This document shows positions 22,003 through 33,507 of a stretch of 64,000 bases of DNA, piece after piece. The notes beneath the pieces are model-generated. The model made no database searches. It was not told the origin of the DNA and was given only the letters and a program-made list of their open reading frames with translations. The DNA comes from Axinella damicornis (lineage: Eukaryota > Porifera > Demospongiae > Axinellida > Axinellidae), in the NCBI GenBank assembly GCA_963931865.1, contig OZ007513.1, positions 6,804,157 through 6,868,156 of the forward strand, in the 5' to 3' direction. Made by a program: the position numbers and the translations under genes. The stretch's first letter is position 1, and each line of letters opens with the position of its first letter.

Positions 22003-22668
22003 ATGGCATCGAGCACAGGTGAAGATCAAACTCTGTTCAACAATATTCCGGTTTGTTACTTCGACGCAAGGAAGTACTGCTACGCCAATGGAGATGAGAT
22101 TGCAGAGGACCCCGAAGCTGTCACCAAAATCGAGTACGAAATGCGCAAGTTTGAATACGCCATTGAGATCGCAAATGTTACGAAATCGGGCATTTACCTT
22201 GTTGGAGAATTCGTCGGTGATGTCCTCGTAACTCGCGCCGGGATTAGAGGAGTACGTTCCTACTATGGTAGACCCGAAGTGAAAGTGGAAGTTCTGGTGA
22301 GGAAAGGGAATGCATGCAGTTCAGATGAAACGATTAAAGCCTTGCAGCACTGGCAATTATTACGAACGAACACAAGTGCTTCACGTATGGACGACTACGT
22401 GGATTGGGGCCGTTTCGTCCATATTCGGGCTCATCCAGGATACTGCCTGGAAGCTATAATAACAATCAAAGGGGATGTTGTTGTAAAAGATTTGGAGGTA
22501 TTTATCCGTGTGCAATGTACAGAAAGGGTGGGTGGTGCGTACGATCATCCATCGTGGTCTCCCAAGAATGTGGCAAGGGGAGATGCCATCAAATCGGAGA
22601 AGAAATACAGCAAGTATAAATATCCTGACGATCGCGAAGATGTGGTTACTCGCAGCCTGTTCAATTAA
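22003..22668 (+). CDS. Uncharacterised 221-aa protein, divergent from the DUF3987-like gene
   Basis: A clean single-exon frame from MASSTGEDQTLF to VVTRSLFN. I chose the ATG at 22003 rather than the in-frame one at 21943, because the upstream 20 codons overlap the promoter motif region and the divergent partner also starts MAS. The protein is mixed charged, with a strand-rich centre (IYLVGEFVGDVLVTRAG, then VKVEVLVRKGN) and a basic end (KSEKKYSKYKYPDD). It has no signal peptide and no membrane segment. I recognise no family. Conservation with its neighbours would show whether it belongs to a mobile unit with the DUF3987-like gene and the transposase. Codon use looks normal and there are no frame breaks. 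Confidence 0.7.
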   Translation: MASSTGEDQTLFNNIPVCYFDARKYCYANGDEIAEDPEAVTKIEYEMRKFEYAIEIANVTKSGIYLVGEFVGDVLVTRAGIRGVRSYYGRPEVKVEVLVRKGNACSSDETIKALQHWQLLRTNTSASRMDDYVDWGRFVHIRAHPGYCLEAIITIKGDVVVKDLEVFIRVQCTERVGGAYDHPSWSPKNVARGDAIKSEKKYSKYKYPDDREDVVTRSLFN

Positions 22669-23521
22669 AGATGTCCAGCTGCGTGCATGAACTATTCTAC
22701 TTGTATAGCTACACTACAATGGTGATTAACGTTGTGATGGATTAGGCCTTTATGAATGCCCCTATATATACTACTCTTCTATTCTTACAGTCACCTAGCT
22801 ATTATTCTTTTTGCCATACTGGCACATCTATAATTATGCAGAGAACTTGAATGAAAAGCGAGTCACGGGAGACCATGCATGTGGACAATGCGATTTTGTC
22901 CCCAGTAGCTAACTTGAACGTGCATGCAGTCTGCATGCAGTCTGGGATGAGACTACATACAAGCGTAATTGTCTATACATATTACATGAACACGTTCCCT
23001 GGCCGTTTATCCAGCGCGTGTATCGCTTCCAGTATAACGCGCGATACTAAAAGCGATCCGTGCTGGGGTTGGTTGGGTCTGGGACCGAGACTAATGGCAT
23101 AAAAGTAAGTTGGCATAATTTTAGGTGCCTATTATCAATAGGATACCTATAGGTGATGTAAGGCCGCATTGGGCACCAAAGGCAATAATATGAATCACAC
23201 CCATGCATTATGCATGTACGCATACTAGTCTCGTGCCCAGACGTCACGCGCCTCGCCGGTGGGCGTGGACGCCGGCAGCGGACGGTGGCAATTCCTATAT
23301 GCGCGTTCGGAATTCACTATCTGCACTCAAGCGCCCATAAGCAGTAAAGTGCTCTATAAATGTTAAATATCTCGGTTTCGGCAAAATGAGTGGTTTGTGC
23401 TGAGAAACTAGGGCCATGCACCTACGCGGAAACGGAAGATCGGCGGAACAGAAAACAGAGTATATGGCCTGCATGTGCAAGTCAAGCATTACTAATATAC
23501 TCTTGGTGCGCTATACAAGTG
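22669..23521. other. Intergenic; promoter-like CpG patch and a TAGTCT-family remnant
   Basis: GGTTGGTTGGGTCTGGGACC near 23056 followed by GAGACTA is an end of the TAGTCT hairpin family, related to 60442-60600. The stretch 23232-23290 is CpG-rich (ACGTCACGCGCCTCGCCGG), and may mark the start region of the transposase gene. There is no other gene. Confidence 0.5.
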
Positions 23522-25345
23522 ATGGCTTCATATGAACTCAACTATTTGCAGCTAGCCGATCTGTTATATGCATTGGATCACTTCCCACCCAACACTCCAA
23601 AACGATGGGAGGAGGTTGCTGACTACATGAGCAAACGGAAGGCCTTGTACGTCGGAAGCGCAGATATCGCAACCATGCAAATCCGCACTGAGCGTGGTCT
23701 GAGTAGTGCATCCAAATGCAAGAAAATAGAGTTTAGTTGTTCACCAAAAGAGTGCAAAGAAGTTGGAAGTTTCATCATGACTGAAGGCACACTCATTGAT
23801 GCTCTACGCACACAGAGTGTTCCTTTGTATTCCACTCCTAGCAGACGGTCAGCACTCAAACCACTTGTTCTGACAAGTTACAGGAAGGAATGCTGTGGGG
23901 CTCCTCTGACTATGAGGTACAGACCATCCTCTCCTGTTGTCTACACTACCCAAGGTGCATCAATTGCTGCTGCATTTCATGCTTATTGCCAGCACTGTCA
24001 CTTCACATATTATGCAAACAGCTGTGCAAATGTTGAAATGGAATATTACCATACAATTGGGGATGTAGAATACTTTCAGATTAGTTCCCAAACAGTTTTT
24101 CAAGTGAGTTTCCTGAAGGAGGTGACCAATTTGCTGGCATTGTGCAGTACAACATTTGAAGCTATTGCAAATTCATACAATGCCACTCATGGGAGCACTG
24201 ATAACATGCAGTTAAAGTGTTTTGAGGAGTATGCTAGGACACCCAAAGCAGAATACAAATGGGAACTGAATCCACAACGATTAGAGGAAGGATGGTTCTT
24301 GTACAAGCTTGTTGAGTTCTTTTCACATCACGGGGAGCCAAGCAAAAACTACTACACAACACCCATCAGTGGTAGGTGCAACATAGAAAAGCTGTGTCAA
24401 GATGCCTGCCATGACCTCTTCGTAGGGAGACCAAGCTGGATTGACCATCGTTGCACAGTAAAAGGGTGTGCTGAGGGGTATGCAACCGTTGATGGGAATC
24501 AGAAGGTTTGCCGTTCCATGTGTTGTGCACCAAAGGCCGCAGTTAAATTGGACAAAGGAAAGTTCAGCCTGATGAGTTGCTGCCCTAATACGCCGATTGG
24601 TGGAGGAAAACATCAACTGCCATCTAAATATTGCTCAGTGCACATGAACCTGGAAGTGGGGACAGAGTCAGATAGTGTTGACTTGGGTTCAGATATCCAG
24701 AATGAAGCATTTGTACAAGCTGCAACAAGCGAAATGGCTGAGTTACTTCCCCCTTTAGAGGATTGCACAGCTGCAGGTGAGAGCAATGAATCGTGCAAAC
24801 CAGGCAAAAAGAGAGATTCATTTTTTGATCAGACAGCAGGGATCCTTGCGCTTGTGCGGCCTTGTGGAATTATTGTTAACTGGTCAGAGATGTACACTGC
24901 AGAATCCGCATCACAAGTATTTTTCTTCTTGATCAATACTTTTGGTAGAGGGAAAGATATATCATCTCTCCGGTACCTTGGATATGATCGTGGGTGTAGC
25001 CTTCACCCATATCTGGTGAATCTTGCAAAACATAAAGCTTCATTCGCTCAGTACTTTCTTCGTCATGTCAAGTTCCTTGTTGACCGTTTTCACATTGAGA
25101 AGCATGTCAGTGCTACGTGCATGCCTCTGGGAAATCCAGAATGCAAGTACCATCCTGACCTAGAGGAATTTAAAGAAATAAAGGAGTGTAATACACAATG
25201 TGCTGAACAAGCATTTAAATGGATCAATAAACTGAGAAGTGGGACTCGTAACATGAGTCGATTCAAGTTCAACTTCTATTTGCATACAATGATAGAAATA
25301 CACAATGCACAGCGAGAACAACAATTACAGCAACGAAAGAAATAG
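23522..25345 (+). CDS. KDZ-superfamily transposase with CxC cysteine clusters
   Basis: An intact 607-residue frame from MASYELNYLQL. An in-frame ATG at 23390 would add 44 residues of poor quality, so I prefer 23522. Order of parts: a helical N-terminus; a first cysteine cluster at about residues 115-165 (ECCGAPL, then YCQHCHFTYYANSC) of the type called CxC5; a second at about residues 300-345 (LCQDACHDLFVGRPSW, then KGCAEGYATVDGNQKVCRSM) of the CxC6 type; and a catalytic-looking C-terminal half. There, YDRGCSL (Asp489), LVDRFHIEKH (Asp521) and NTQCAEQAFKW (Glu562) match the conserved acidic positions of KDZ (Kyakuja-Dileera-Zisupton) RNase-H-fold transposases. Such enzymes cut and paste DNA in the nucleus. 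I found no terminal inverted repeats, so it is either an active single gene of a larger element or a domesticated copy. It is the longest clean frame in the window. Confidence 0.8.
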   Translation: MASYELNYLQLADLLYALDHFPPNTPKRWEEVADYMSKRKALYVGSADIATMQIRTERGLSSASKCKKIEFSCSPKECKEVGSFIMTEGTLIDALRTQSVPLYSTPSRRSALKPLVLTSYRKECCGAPLTMRYRPSSPVVYTTQGASIAAAFHAYCQHCHFTYYANSCANVEMEYYHTIGDVEYFQISSQTVFQVSFLKEVTNLLALCSTTFEAIANSYNATHGSTDNMQLKCFEEYARTPKAEYKWELNPQRLEEGWFLYKLVEFFSHHGEPSKNYYTTPISGRCNIEKLCQDACHDLFVGRPSWIDHRCTVKGCAEGYATVDGNQKVCRSMCCAPKAAVKLDKGKFSLMSCCPNTPIGGGKHQLPSKYCSVHMNLEVGTESDSVDLGSDIQNEAFVQAATSEMAELLPPLEDCTAAGESNESCKPGKKRDSFFDQTAGILALVRPCGIIVNWSEMYTAESASQVFFFLINTFGRGKDISSLRYLGYDRGCSLHPYLVNLAKHKASFAQYFLRHVKFLVDRFHIEKHVSATCMPLGNPECKYHPDLEEFKEIKECNTQCAEQAFKWINKLRSGTRNMSRFKFNFYLHTMIEIHNAQREQQLQQRKK

Positions 25346-26059
25346 TAATACCTCTTAGGGGTTTTGCAGTCTTCTTGTAATGTACTCATTGTTTATATTA
25401 TTATTTCAGTTCAAGAACAAATGAACGATTATACATTCCTCAGGAAATGCATATGTACAGTACACTATCAAAGAAATGATTCTGTGTATTGAATTTCACT
25501 GAGGTACTGATCCTGACCTGTGTACATGTACACATAATATTATGCATATGACAATTCAATGAGGAGAGCCTGCTACATTACAGAGATGCATGACTTTGCA
25601 GTATGCCATAATCATTTGAGGAATGTAATATATCCTGGTGTGTCATTCAGGGTAACTTAATAGGTAGCCTAATCAAGTACCATAAGTGGGTGCTATACAA
25701 ATACCAAGTAGGTATACGTGTTGACTAATTGCATTAGAGTTGCATGGTTTGCCTGAGTGCATTTACATGCATTTCATAGTATTGAAGCCCCCTCTTGGGA
25801 ACTGTTTCAAGGAGCTAATTAGACAGAAATGGTTTGTCACCGTGTCAAGCAGTTGGATATGCAGGAATCATTTGGCACAGAGCAAGCAGTTGGACAGAAG
25901 CTGCATGCTAGGGACTGGGTATGAAACACTGATTTACAGTAACTGTTTACCACTGCACTGTGTCAAGCAGTAGGCACAAATGTTTGGCTGAATGCCAGGC
26001 ACTTGCATGTACTGTGAACTTGGGCACTGTGAGTTAAGTTTGTCTTAATAACAAATTTA
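25346..26059. other. Intergenic with single units related to the 34-bp satellite
   Basis: GTTTGTCACCGTGTCAAGCA near 25830, AGCAAGCAGTTGGACAG near 25880, and CTGTGTCAAGCAGTAGGCAC near 25958 look like single diverged units of the satellite that begins at 27447. A further one is at about 26638-26690. They may be the seeds of the array. No gene. Confidence 0.55.
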
Positions 26060-26525
26060 TCTACATGTAGGGCACTTTGGACTGACAGGACAAGTAGAAG
26101 GATGTGAGCTCAGGCCATTGTTTTCAGAGAATTCACTTCCAACAGGAGACAGAACTGTAACTGAAAGGAAAGCTACTTGGGTGTAGCTACCAATGAAGGA
26201 TGTGAGCTCACACCATTCCTTTCAAAGAGGCAGCCAATCCACCTCCCACACAGGAGACTAACATGTGAATGCAAGGAAACCTACTTGAGCTCATCCTTGT
26301 TCAATCAATCATTGTCGTAGTAATCATGGGGACTATGCACCCACAAGCTTAAGACAAGTAGAAGGACATGTCAGAGCTCACATGCACCACTAATTCCTTT
26401 CAACTTCCAGCCAACTCACTCCCATTCACGAGACAGCAACAATAACGTAGCTACAGAAGCAAAGCTATACTTGGGTGGCCAACAAGACAACTATATAGAA
26501 TTCGAAAGATGTGAGCTCACATCAA
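26060..26525 (+). repeat. Segmental duplication, copy 1
   Basis: GACAAGTAGAAGGATGTGAG, CTACTTGGGTGTAG, CACCTCCCACACAGGAGACT, GGGACTATGCACCCACAAG and GAATTCGAAAGATGTGAGCT recur in the same order at 27030-27435. Within each copy, GATGTGAGCTCAC itself recurs, so there is an older internal duplication. Confidence 0.85.
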
Positions 26526-27029
26526 GCAAAACTGTTTAACACATGTACAGTGTGCTGAATTACTTTCTGCTTTGCCATGGATGGTATAGTTTATAGACAT
26601 GGCCTAGCTAACTGCATGGCATGGGGGAAAATGGTTTCTGTCTAACACAGTGGCAAGCAGCTAGATGGAAACCGTTTGGCTTTCATCTTCGGTCAGGCTA
26701 ACTAAGTACCATAAAGTATGTGCTACCTATCAATCAGTAGGTGGTTAGCTAGTTGAATAATTGCCCTAAAGCCATCAGTACTCTGTATATGGCATGGCTG
26801 CAACCATCATGTACTCCACGTTTTTCACGGTCAGTTTTGCTGTGAGGAATATATTGAATGTGCATGCAGTGTATGCATTTGACAGGAATCATTCCATGCA
26901 GGGATAGGAACTTTTCGGGACTGTATATATACAGACCGAAGGGTATGGGTCACCTGGTTAGAACGAAAGCGGGTTAGGACCTTACATATTATAGCGGACA
27001 AAAAAGGTTTAACAATTGTCTTAGTGGAC

Positions 27030-27435
27030 TTTGCACCCAACTAGACAAGTACAAGGATGTTAGCTCACAGAAATGTAACTGAAAGGAAAGCTACTTGGGT
27101 GTAGTTATACCAATGAAGGATGTGAGCTCACACCATTCTTTTCAAAGATGCAGCCAATTCACCTCCCACACAGGAGACTAACATGTGAATGCAAGGAAAC
27201 CTACTTGAGCTCATCCTTGTTCCATCAATGATTGTCATAGTAATCATGGGGACTATGCACCCACAAGACAAGTAGAAGGACAGTGGGAGCTGACAATGCA
27301 CCATTAATTCCTTTCAACCTCCAGCCAATTCACTCCCATTCACGAGACAGCAACGTAACTATAGAAGCAAAGCTATACTTGGGTGGCCAACAAGACAACT
27401 GGAATTCGAAAGATGTGAGCTCACAACAAAGATTC
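27030..27435 (+). repeat. Segmental duplication, copy 2, abutting the satellite
   Basis: Second copy of the 26060-26525 segment. It ends with GATGTGAGCTCACAACAAAG and runs straight into the 34-bp satellite, as if the array had expanded from the right edge of this copy. The spacer 26526-27029 holds no gene. Confidence 0.85.
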
Positions 27436-27446
27436 GCCAGATCACA

Positions 27447-28970
27447 GCAAACATTTGACACCGTGTCAGACTGCTAGACAGCAACCGTTTAATACCGTGT
27501 CAGGCTGCTAGACCGTTTGGCACCGTGTCACTGCTAGACAGTACTAACCAATTGACACCGTGACCGTGTCAGGCTGCTAGACAGCAACCGTTTGGCACCG
27601 TGTCAGGCTGCTAGACAGCAACCGTTTGGCACCGTGTCAGGCTGCTAGACAGCAACCGTTCGACACCGTGTCAGGCTGCTAGACAGCAACCGTTTGACAC
27701 CGTGTCAGGCTGCTAGACAGCAACCGTAAACATTTGACTCCATGTCAGGCTGCTAGACAGCAACCGTTCGACACCGTGTCAGGCTGCTAGACAGCAACCG
27801 TTTGGCACCGTGTCAGGCTGCTAGACAGCAACCGTTTGGCACCGTGTCAGGCTGCTAGACAGCAACCGTTCGACACCGTGTCAGGCTGCTAGACAGCAAC
27901 CGTTTGGCACCGTGTCAGGCTGCTAGACAGCAACCGTGTCAGTCTGCTAGACAGCAACCGTTCGACACCGTGTCAGGCTGCTAGACAGCAACCGTTTGGC
28001 ACCGTGTCAGGCTGCTAGACAGCAACGTTCGACACCGTGTCAGGCTGCTAGACAGCAACCGTTTGGCACCGTGTCAGGCTGCTAGACAGCAACCGTTTGG
28101 CACCGTGTCAGGCTGCTAGACAGCAACGTTCGACACCGTGTCAGGCTGCTAGACAGCAACCGTTTGGCACCGTGTCAGGCTGCTAGACAGCAAACATTTG
28201 ACTCCATGTCAGGCTGCTAGACAGCAACCGTTCGACACCGTGTCAGGCTGCTAGACAGCAACCGTTTGGCACCGTGTCAGGCTGCTAGACAGCAAACATT
28301 TGACTCCATGTCAGGCTGCTAGACAGCAACCGTTCGACACCGTGTCAGGCTGCTAGACAGCAACCGTTTGGCACCGTGTCAGGCTGCTAGACAGCAACCG
28401 TTTGGCACCGTGTCAGGCTGCTAGACAGCAACCGTTTGGCACCGTGTCAGGCTGCTAGACAGCAACCGTTCGACACCGTGTCCGGCTACTAGACAGCAAC
28501 CGTTTGGCACCGTGTCAGACTGCTAGACAGCAACCGTGTCAGGCTGCTAGACAGCAACCGTTTGACACCGTGTCAGGCTGCTAGACAGCAACCGTTTGAC
28601 ACCGTGTCAGGCTGCTAGACAGCAACCGTTCGACACCGTGTCAGGCTGCTAGACAGCAACAGTTTGGCACCGTGTCAGGCTGCCAGACAGCAACCGTTTG
28701 ACACCGTGTCAGGCTGCTAGACAGCAACCGTTTGACACTATGTCAGGCTGCTAGACAGAAACCGTTTGACACCGTGTCAGGCTACTAGACAACAACCATT
28801 TTGACAGGCTGCTAGACAGCAACCGTTTGACACCGTGTCAGGCTGCTAGACAGCAACCATTTTGACACCGTGTCAGGCTGCTAGACAGCAACCCTTTGGC
28901 ACCGTGTCAGGCTACTAGACAGCAACCATTTGACACCATGTCAGGCTGTTGGCACCGTGTGAAGCAGTTA
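27447..28970 (+). repeat. 34-bp satellite array, about 45 units
   Basis: The unit is ACCGTTTGGCACCGTGTCAG followed by GCTGCTAGACAGCA (34 bp). Variant types are interspersed: CGTTTGGCACC, CGTTCGACACC, CGTTTGACACC and ACATTTGACTCCATG, plus shortened units lacking the first half. Units at both ends are more diverged than those in the middle, as expected under unequal exchange. GCTG-CTAGA-CAGC can form a small hairpin in each unit. It is non-coding. Confidence 0.97.
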
Positions 28971-28973
28971 GAC

Positions 28974-29220
28974 TCTTGCTGAGGGGGTAGAGATCCCTGA
29001 TAGACAATTCAATATGGCATTGTAGCTACGTTGTCTAATTACCCACACACCCTTCTGATTCATGAATAGTCTGCCACACCCTCATTTTGGGTATCTTGCT
29101 GGGGGGGGGGGGGGGGGGGGGGGGGGGAGGGGGCAGAGATCCCTGGTAGACAATTCAATATGGCATTGTACATTGTCTAATTACCCACACAGCCTTCTGA
29201 TTCATGAATACCCTCATTTA
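28974..29220 (+). repeat. Two-copy duplication with a poly-G expansion
   Basis: Copy 1 (about 28974-29070) and copy 2 (about 29095-29215) share AGAGATCCCTG, TAGACAATTCAATATGGCAT and TTCTGATTCATGAATA. Copy 1 begins GCTGAGGGGGT; in copy 2 the G run has grown to 27 G (29101-29127) before AGGGGGC. The region 29221-29583 shows no gene. Confidence 0.85.
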
Positions 29221-29583
29221 GGGTGTGGTTTAACAACTAATAAATTATTACACAGTGTACCTCATGTACCTTCAGAACTTGAATCCGCTTCTGCTCTAGG
29301 TAAGGTAGCCACACCCCCGCTTTGTGGTGTGGTGCTAATCAATCCCTATGACGGCTTTCTGTCCTAGGATTGTTCCCAGGCCGGTTCATATGCAAGAATG
29401 AGACTGCTGCCAATCAAGTGGGTGAGGCTTCCTTTCCAGGTTAAAGTTCGAAGCCGTGTGTGTGCAAGTAGCAGGAAGTAGTTCTGTGGAGATGCGTTAT
29501 GCGTTTGCAACTAGCAGCTTAGACAGGAAGTTGTCCTAGTTCTGTACTAGCTTGTACAAGTTTGCCAATCCTGCACCCTTGTG

Positions 29584-29745
29584 GAAACCACGGTAACCCA
29601 CATTCTTGACACAGTAAAATACTATCATAACTAGCAGCACTGAATCTAGACTAGATAGCTAAGAAGCATATCGATCGAATCATTAGTGAAACTTGCGTCA
29701 CCACCTGCTCATCAGATGCCAGTAGTTGGATGGCCTAAGTAGATT
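29584..29745 (+). repeat. Dispersed repeat, copy at 48186-48345
   Basis: AAACCACGGTAACCCACATT, GCATATCGATCGAATCATTA and CACCTGCTCATCAGATGCC are shared in order with 48186-48345 (about 90 percent by eye, not computed). The copies are in the same orientation, 18.6 kb apart. Confidence 0.85.
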
Positions 29746-30118
29746 GTTTCCTCATCAACTGCTCATCAGATTCATGTAGTTGGATGACCCAAGTTGTACA
29801 GAATATTTGTTGCTTTAAATTTTGAATCTAAACACTACCCACACATCCCACTATCAAAACTTCCTTCATTGTAGGCTGTTGATTAGTAAATCCTTATGAG
29901 GAATCCCGCTATGATGCTTTTACTTACAGTAGCTATAAGGAACTGCAATGGCATCTCCACTATCAAAAACTTTCAGTTTGTACAGATGCTTAGAATCACA
30001 AATTTGGCGTATGTTGAAAAGCAGATCATTGTGGGGAATCCTGCTAAAATGCTGACGTTTTGCAAGCAATGCTGTCAGTGTTAAGATAATGATATATAGT
30101 CCTGGAAATTTAGAGGAT

Positions 30119-30153
<35 letters not shown>

Positions 30154-31705
30154 TCTTTGATCCACTGAGCTTTAGTCTTCAGGAAAATTGAAACTAAAGT
30201 GAGGTTAAAAAAATCCCTGGAAAGATAATATTATGAGGTCAGCCTTTTGTACATCATCCATGCCAGGCAGTCTCGAGCACAGTGGTTCTTTCCACATTGG
30301 GTGACCTTGATCAGTGATGACCTTTTAAATTCCCTTAATTGGTCGACTGTTACTGGCTAGGTAAGTATCTCCACCATTAATTTTTCTACTGACCTCAGCA
30401 GGTTAAGTTGTTGTTAAACAAATTCATTTAGCTAGGGATCTTGTGGTGACCTTCAAACCACATATACTTCAAACAAAGATCTTTTGTTAGCAGTAACAAG
30501 CATAAAACCCAATCAGAAATCTCAGTAACATTGTGTTTATATTGACTTCTCTCTATAATAAGCCGTCAACACTAAGTTCAACTTCAGTGTGAACATTGAG
30601 TTTCTTGCATTCAACTTTCGATTAGGAGAAACATTATGTTAGTATTGATTGAAGACGTACAGTACTGCAGTATGTCATTACCCATGAATGAATTCTTGAG
30701 TCACACGGTCACTCATGCTGACTGCAGGTCAATGACCATGAGAATGTAGTAGATTTAGTGAGAATAGCAATCAGTGTTTGATTTGAGTTCAGTTTTGCCA
30801 ACTTATGCTTGTACAATAATTAACGCTATTCACATCCCTAAATCTGGTGATACTGAAAGTCCTGGAAATTTAGAAGCCGAACTTCGGTGAGCCAAAACTC
30901 ATTCTAGTTGGAAACTGAAATTTTCGACCACTTGTCACAATTACTGGAGCCTGGGAACAAGGAGGGCTTGCTAAGAATAAAATTCCCTATGTGCATGCAG
31001 CACCCCAAAGAACACATTTTCATGCATTCAGCACATACCACATTCACAGGTCCTCCTCTCCCTCAGGATTCACTCATCAGGGGCCATCTGGCAATTAACT
31101 ACTGGCAATACCATTCATGACCACAGCAATTGGAGGTCAAATGTGGATGTCAGCCAGATTCTCACCCAGGACAACCAGTGCAGACACCTCAGCTTGGATG
31201 ACACAGCTATGAAATTTATTTTGCGATAAAAGTGTAACTGTGCTGGTACTTACAGGTCTATACAGTAGGTGCTACAGGCAAAGGCTACTCAACTGCACCC
31301 AACTTCAGCTCAAAGAACTCTAACACACGGTTTGACTTATGTATTAAGTCATAGATGACATAATACACAAATCATGGTCTATAGCTACAAATGTATAGCT
31401 CTGCCAGGGTTTCCTTTTGATGGCATCGTGAAAAGTTATTTTGTAATGAAAGCAACATCATGAATTGTGTAATAAAACATACTGTGTTGCAAGGTACAAA
31501 ATTAAAGACTACGTTAATAAATGCAAAATGCATATTACAGGGATAACTTAATGTCATACTGTTACAAAACATTGTTATACAAAATGTTAAAGTGACTACA
31601 AGTTCTTCTTACATCATGAACACAGAGCAGAGGTGGTTGTGATGCAGTTATCAGTATGCCTTTGCATATATGAAAGAAATCATCTGTCAACTTTTGTGAA
31701 CAGCA
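29746..31705. other. No supported gene; poly-G tract at 30119-30152
   Basis: An uninterrupted run of 34 G (30119-30152) is the longest homopolymer in the window. CAAATCCTTATGAGGAATCC (29889) and TGTGGGGAATCCTGC (30030) belong to a dispersed repeat also seen near 34632 and 37528. No domain-bearing frame is present. Confidence 0.55.
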
Positions 31706-33507
31706 TTATGCCGGCAAAGGCAATGAATCTCCACCGTCACTATTATCAGTCGTTTGAGTCATGCATGGAGAATCTTCATTAGGAAGTAACTGCATCATCT
31801 CCTCATTCAAATCGGTCTCCGATCTCCTCTGTGTCCAGTTTATCCTCTGGGATCTCTTCCTCAAGTACCATCCCAGTGCAGACAATGGAAACGATGGGAG
31901 AAGTGACAGAACTATCCCCTTTAATCCAGTTTCAATTTGTACTTGCACCAGCAGCATCACCTCGTACAAGATCAGCAGTGTGAGAATGAGTCCAATGGTT
32001 GCAGTAATCACAATAAAGTACACACACATACTTCCACAACACCTTACACTGCTCTGGAAACTTCTCCTTCTTGGTTGTTGACACAGATACAGCATGTAGG
32101 CAACAATGACTGTGAAACCAACTGGTGCTAGTAACCCAAAAATTATACTAGTGATAGTCACTTGAGGGCGGATCAGCAGCAGCACACAAAGTGGAGTAAC
32201 AGTCATGGTAAGAAGTTGTATGGCCATTAGAATACTCCATAACGCAATTGTCTGAACTGAGAGTAGCAGGTAGTGCTTTAAGGAGGAACGCTTGCAACCG
32301 ACATACATCACAATCGTTTTTGACAGTGTACACCGAAATCAGAAGTTCTATAAACACTGCAACTGGGACGATGGGACGATGGTAAACTTGGCCACAAGAG
32401 TAAGCACTTCGTCATTGTAAACACTTGTATCAGTTGGAATCAAGCATTTGTAATTAGAAAGCTGGAGCATACAGGATGTAATTGATGGATGATTGAAGTA
32501 ATATTGTTGTGCAAGTGAAGTTGCAATGTATCCAACATTGATTAGGAAAGCTATACCTGCCGCTGCCCAGTACAAATATCTCATGAAGTGTCCAGTTGAA
32601 GCTTTGGTCCTCATCTTGGGATAGTGTAAAGACACTAACTTTGCCAGCACAATTGGTGTGAGAATACTTAGGAACACAAAAAAGCACCCAATAGACAGTG
32701 ACGATAGAAGTGCGTATACTGATCTGATCCATTGTAAGATCCTGAAACATACTTGTCATAGCTTATGGAGACGTATCCTTTGTCGTTTTCATCTCTTTGT
32801 CCACCGACTCGGGCATATGACTTTACCTGTACATAAGGCAGAGTGAGTGTTGCAACATGTTATAATGAGTGCGCCTGCATAGATATATAGACTATATAGG
32901 TCTACCACCGAGAAAATGACAAGTTACAGCTAGTGACAAGTTATTAGGCTAGCTTCTTTCCAACACCATGCATATGCCCATCCTTACACATGCATATGAT
33001 GCCATACACATGCACACACTGCATGAATCGGATGCGCTCACCCAAGGTAGGAGTTGCATCCATGCTTCCAACATGTCATCCTCAGAAGTGTTACAAGGAA
33101 GAGTGTCGATGTGAAGCAAAATATTCAAGAAATCGTGATGCTGCGTAATTCGGTAAATGATTTCACTTATGACATTATCTAGTATTAGTAACTGATCAAT
33201 TGATATGAGGCTGAGTAAGGGAGAACTGCTCCACTGAAATTTCTGGAAGTACGAGAAGTTAACTGGTGCATTGGGTAACATACTGTCAACGGTGACGTTC
33301 ACACTAATAAAGATTAAGTCTTGAGGAGAACCTTGTGATGGCAAGAAAGTGTCTTGCAGCAAGTGTCCTACTTTGCTATCTGTGATGAAAGCATGTTCTA
33401 GTTTCTGATACACAGGTTGTGTTGCAAGGTGGCTTGTGCTTCGTGCAGTTGATGCAACAGTCAGTTATCAGAATGAAGATGCTAGCTTGCAGTGTCCACA
33501 TATCCAT
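31706..33507 (-). pseudogene. Seven-segment membrane protein with secreted ectodomain, frame-broken (copy B)
   Basis: Most complete copy. Exon 1 (from the ATG at 33507) gives a signal peptide (MDMWTLQASIFILIT) and an ectodomain with ITDSKVGHLLQDTFLPSQG, FQWSSSPLLSLIS and CNTSEDDMLEAWMQLLPW. Exon 2 begins after an acceptor at about 32828 (TACAG|GTAAAGTC, reading VKSYARVGG) and adds seven hydrophobic stretches: GAFVFLSILTPIVLAKL, YWAAAGIAFLINVGYIAT, KFTIVPVAVFIELLISV, a long LLLSVQTIALWSILMAI region, IIFGLLAPVGFTVIVAYM, IVITATIGLILTLLILYEVM and IVLSLLPSFPLSALGWYL. The tail is basic, then acidic. I recognise no family; the layout is receptor-like. Breaks: one base in the signal peptide (about 33465), a run of six T on the coding strand (32678-32683), an 8-bp tandem duplication (32365-32380), and a shift near 32305. 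It is either a pseudogene or uncorrected sequence. Confidence 0.7.

Noticed and set aside
27447..28970. CRISPR-like array
   Set aside because: Units are contiguous 34-bp tandem repeats without unique spacers, in an animal genome.
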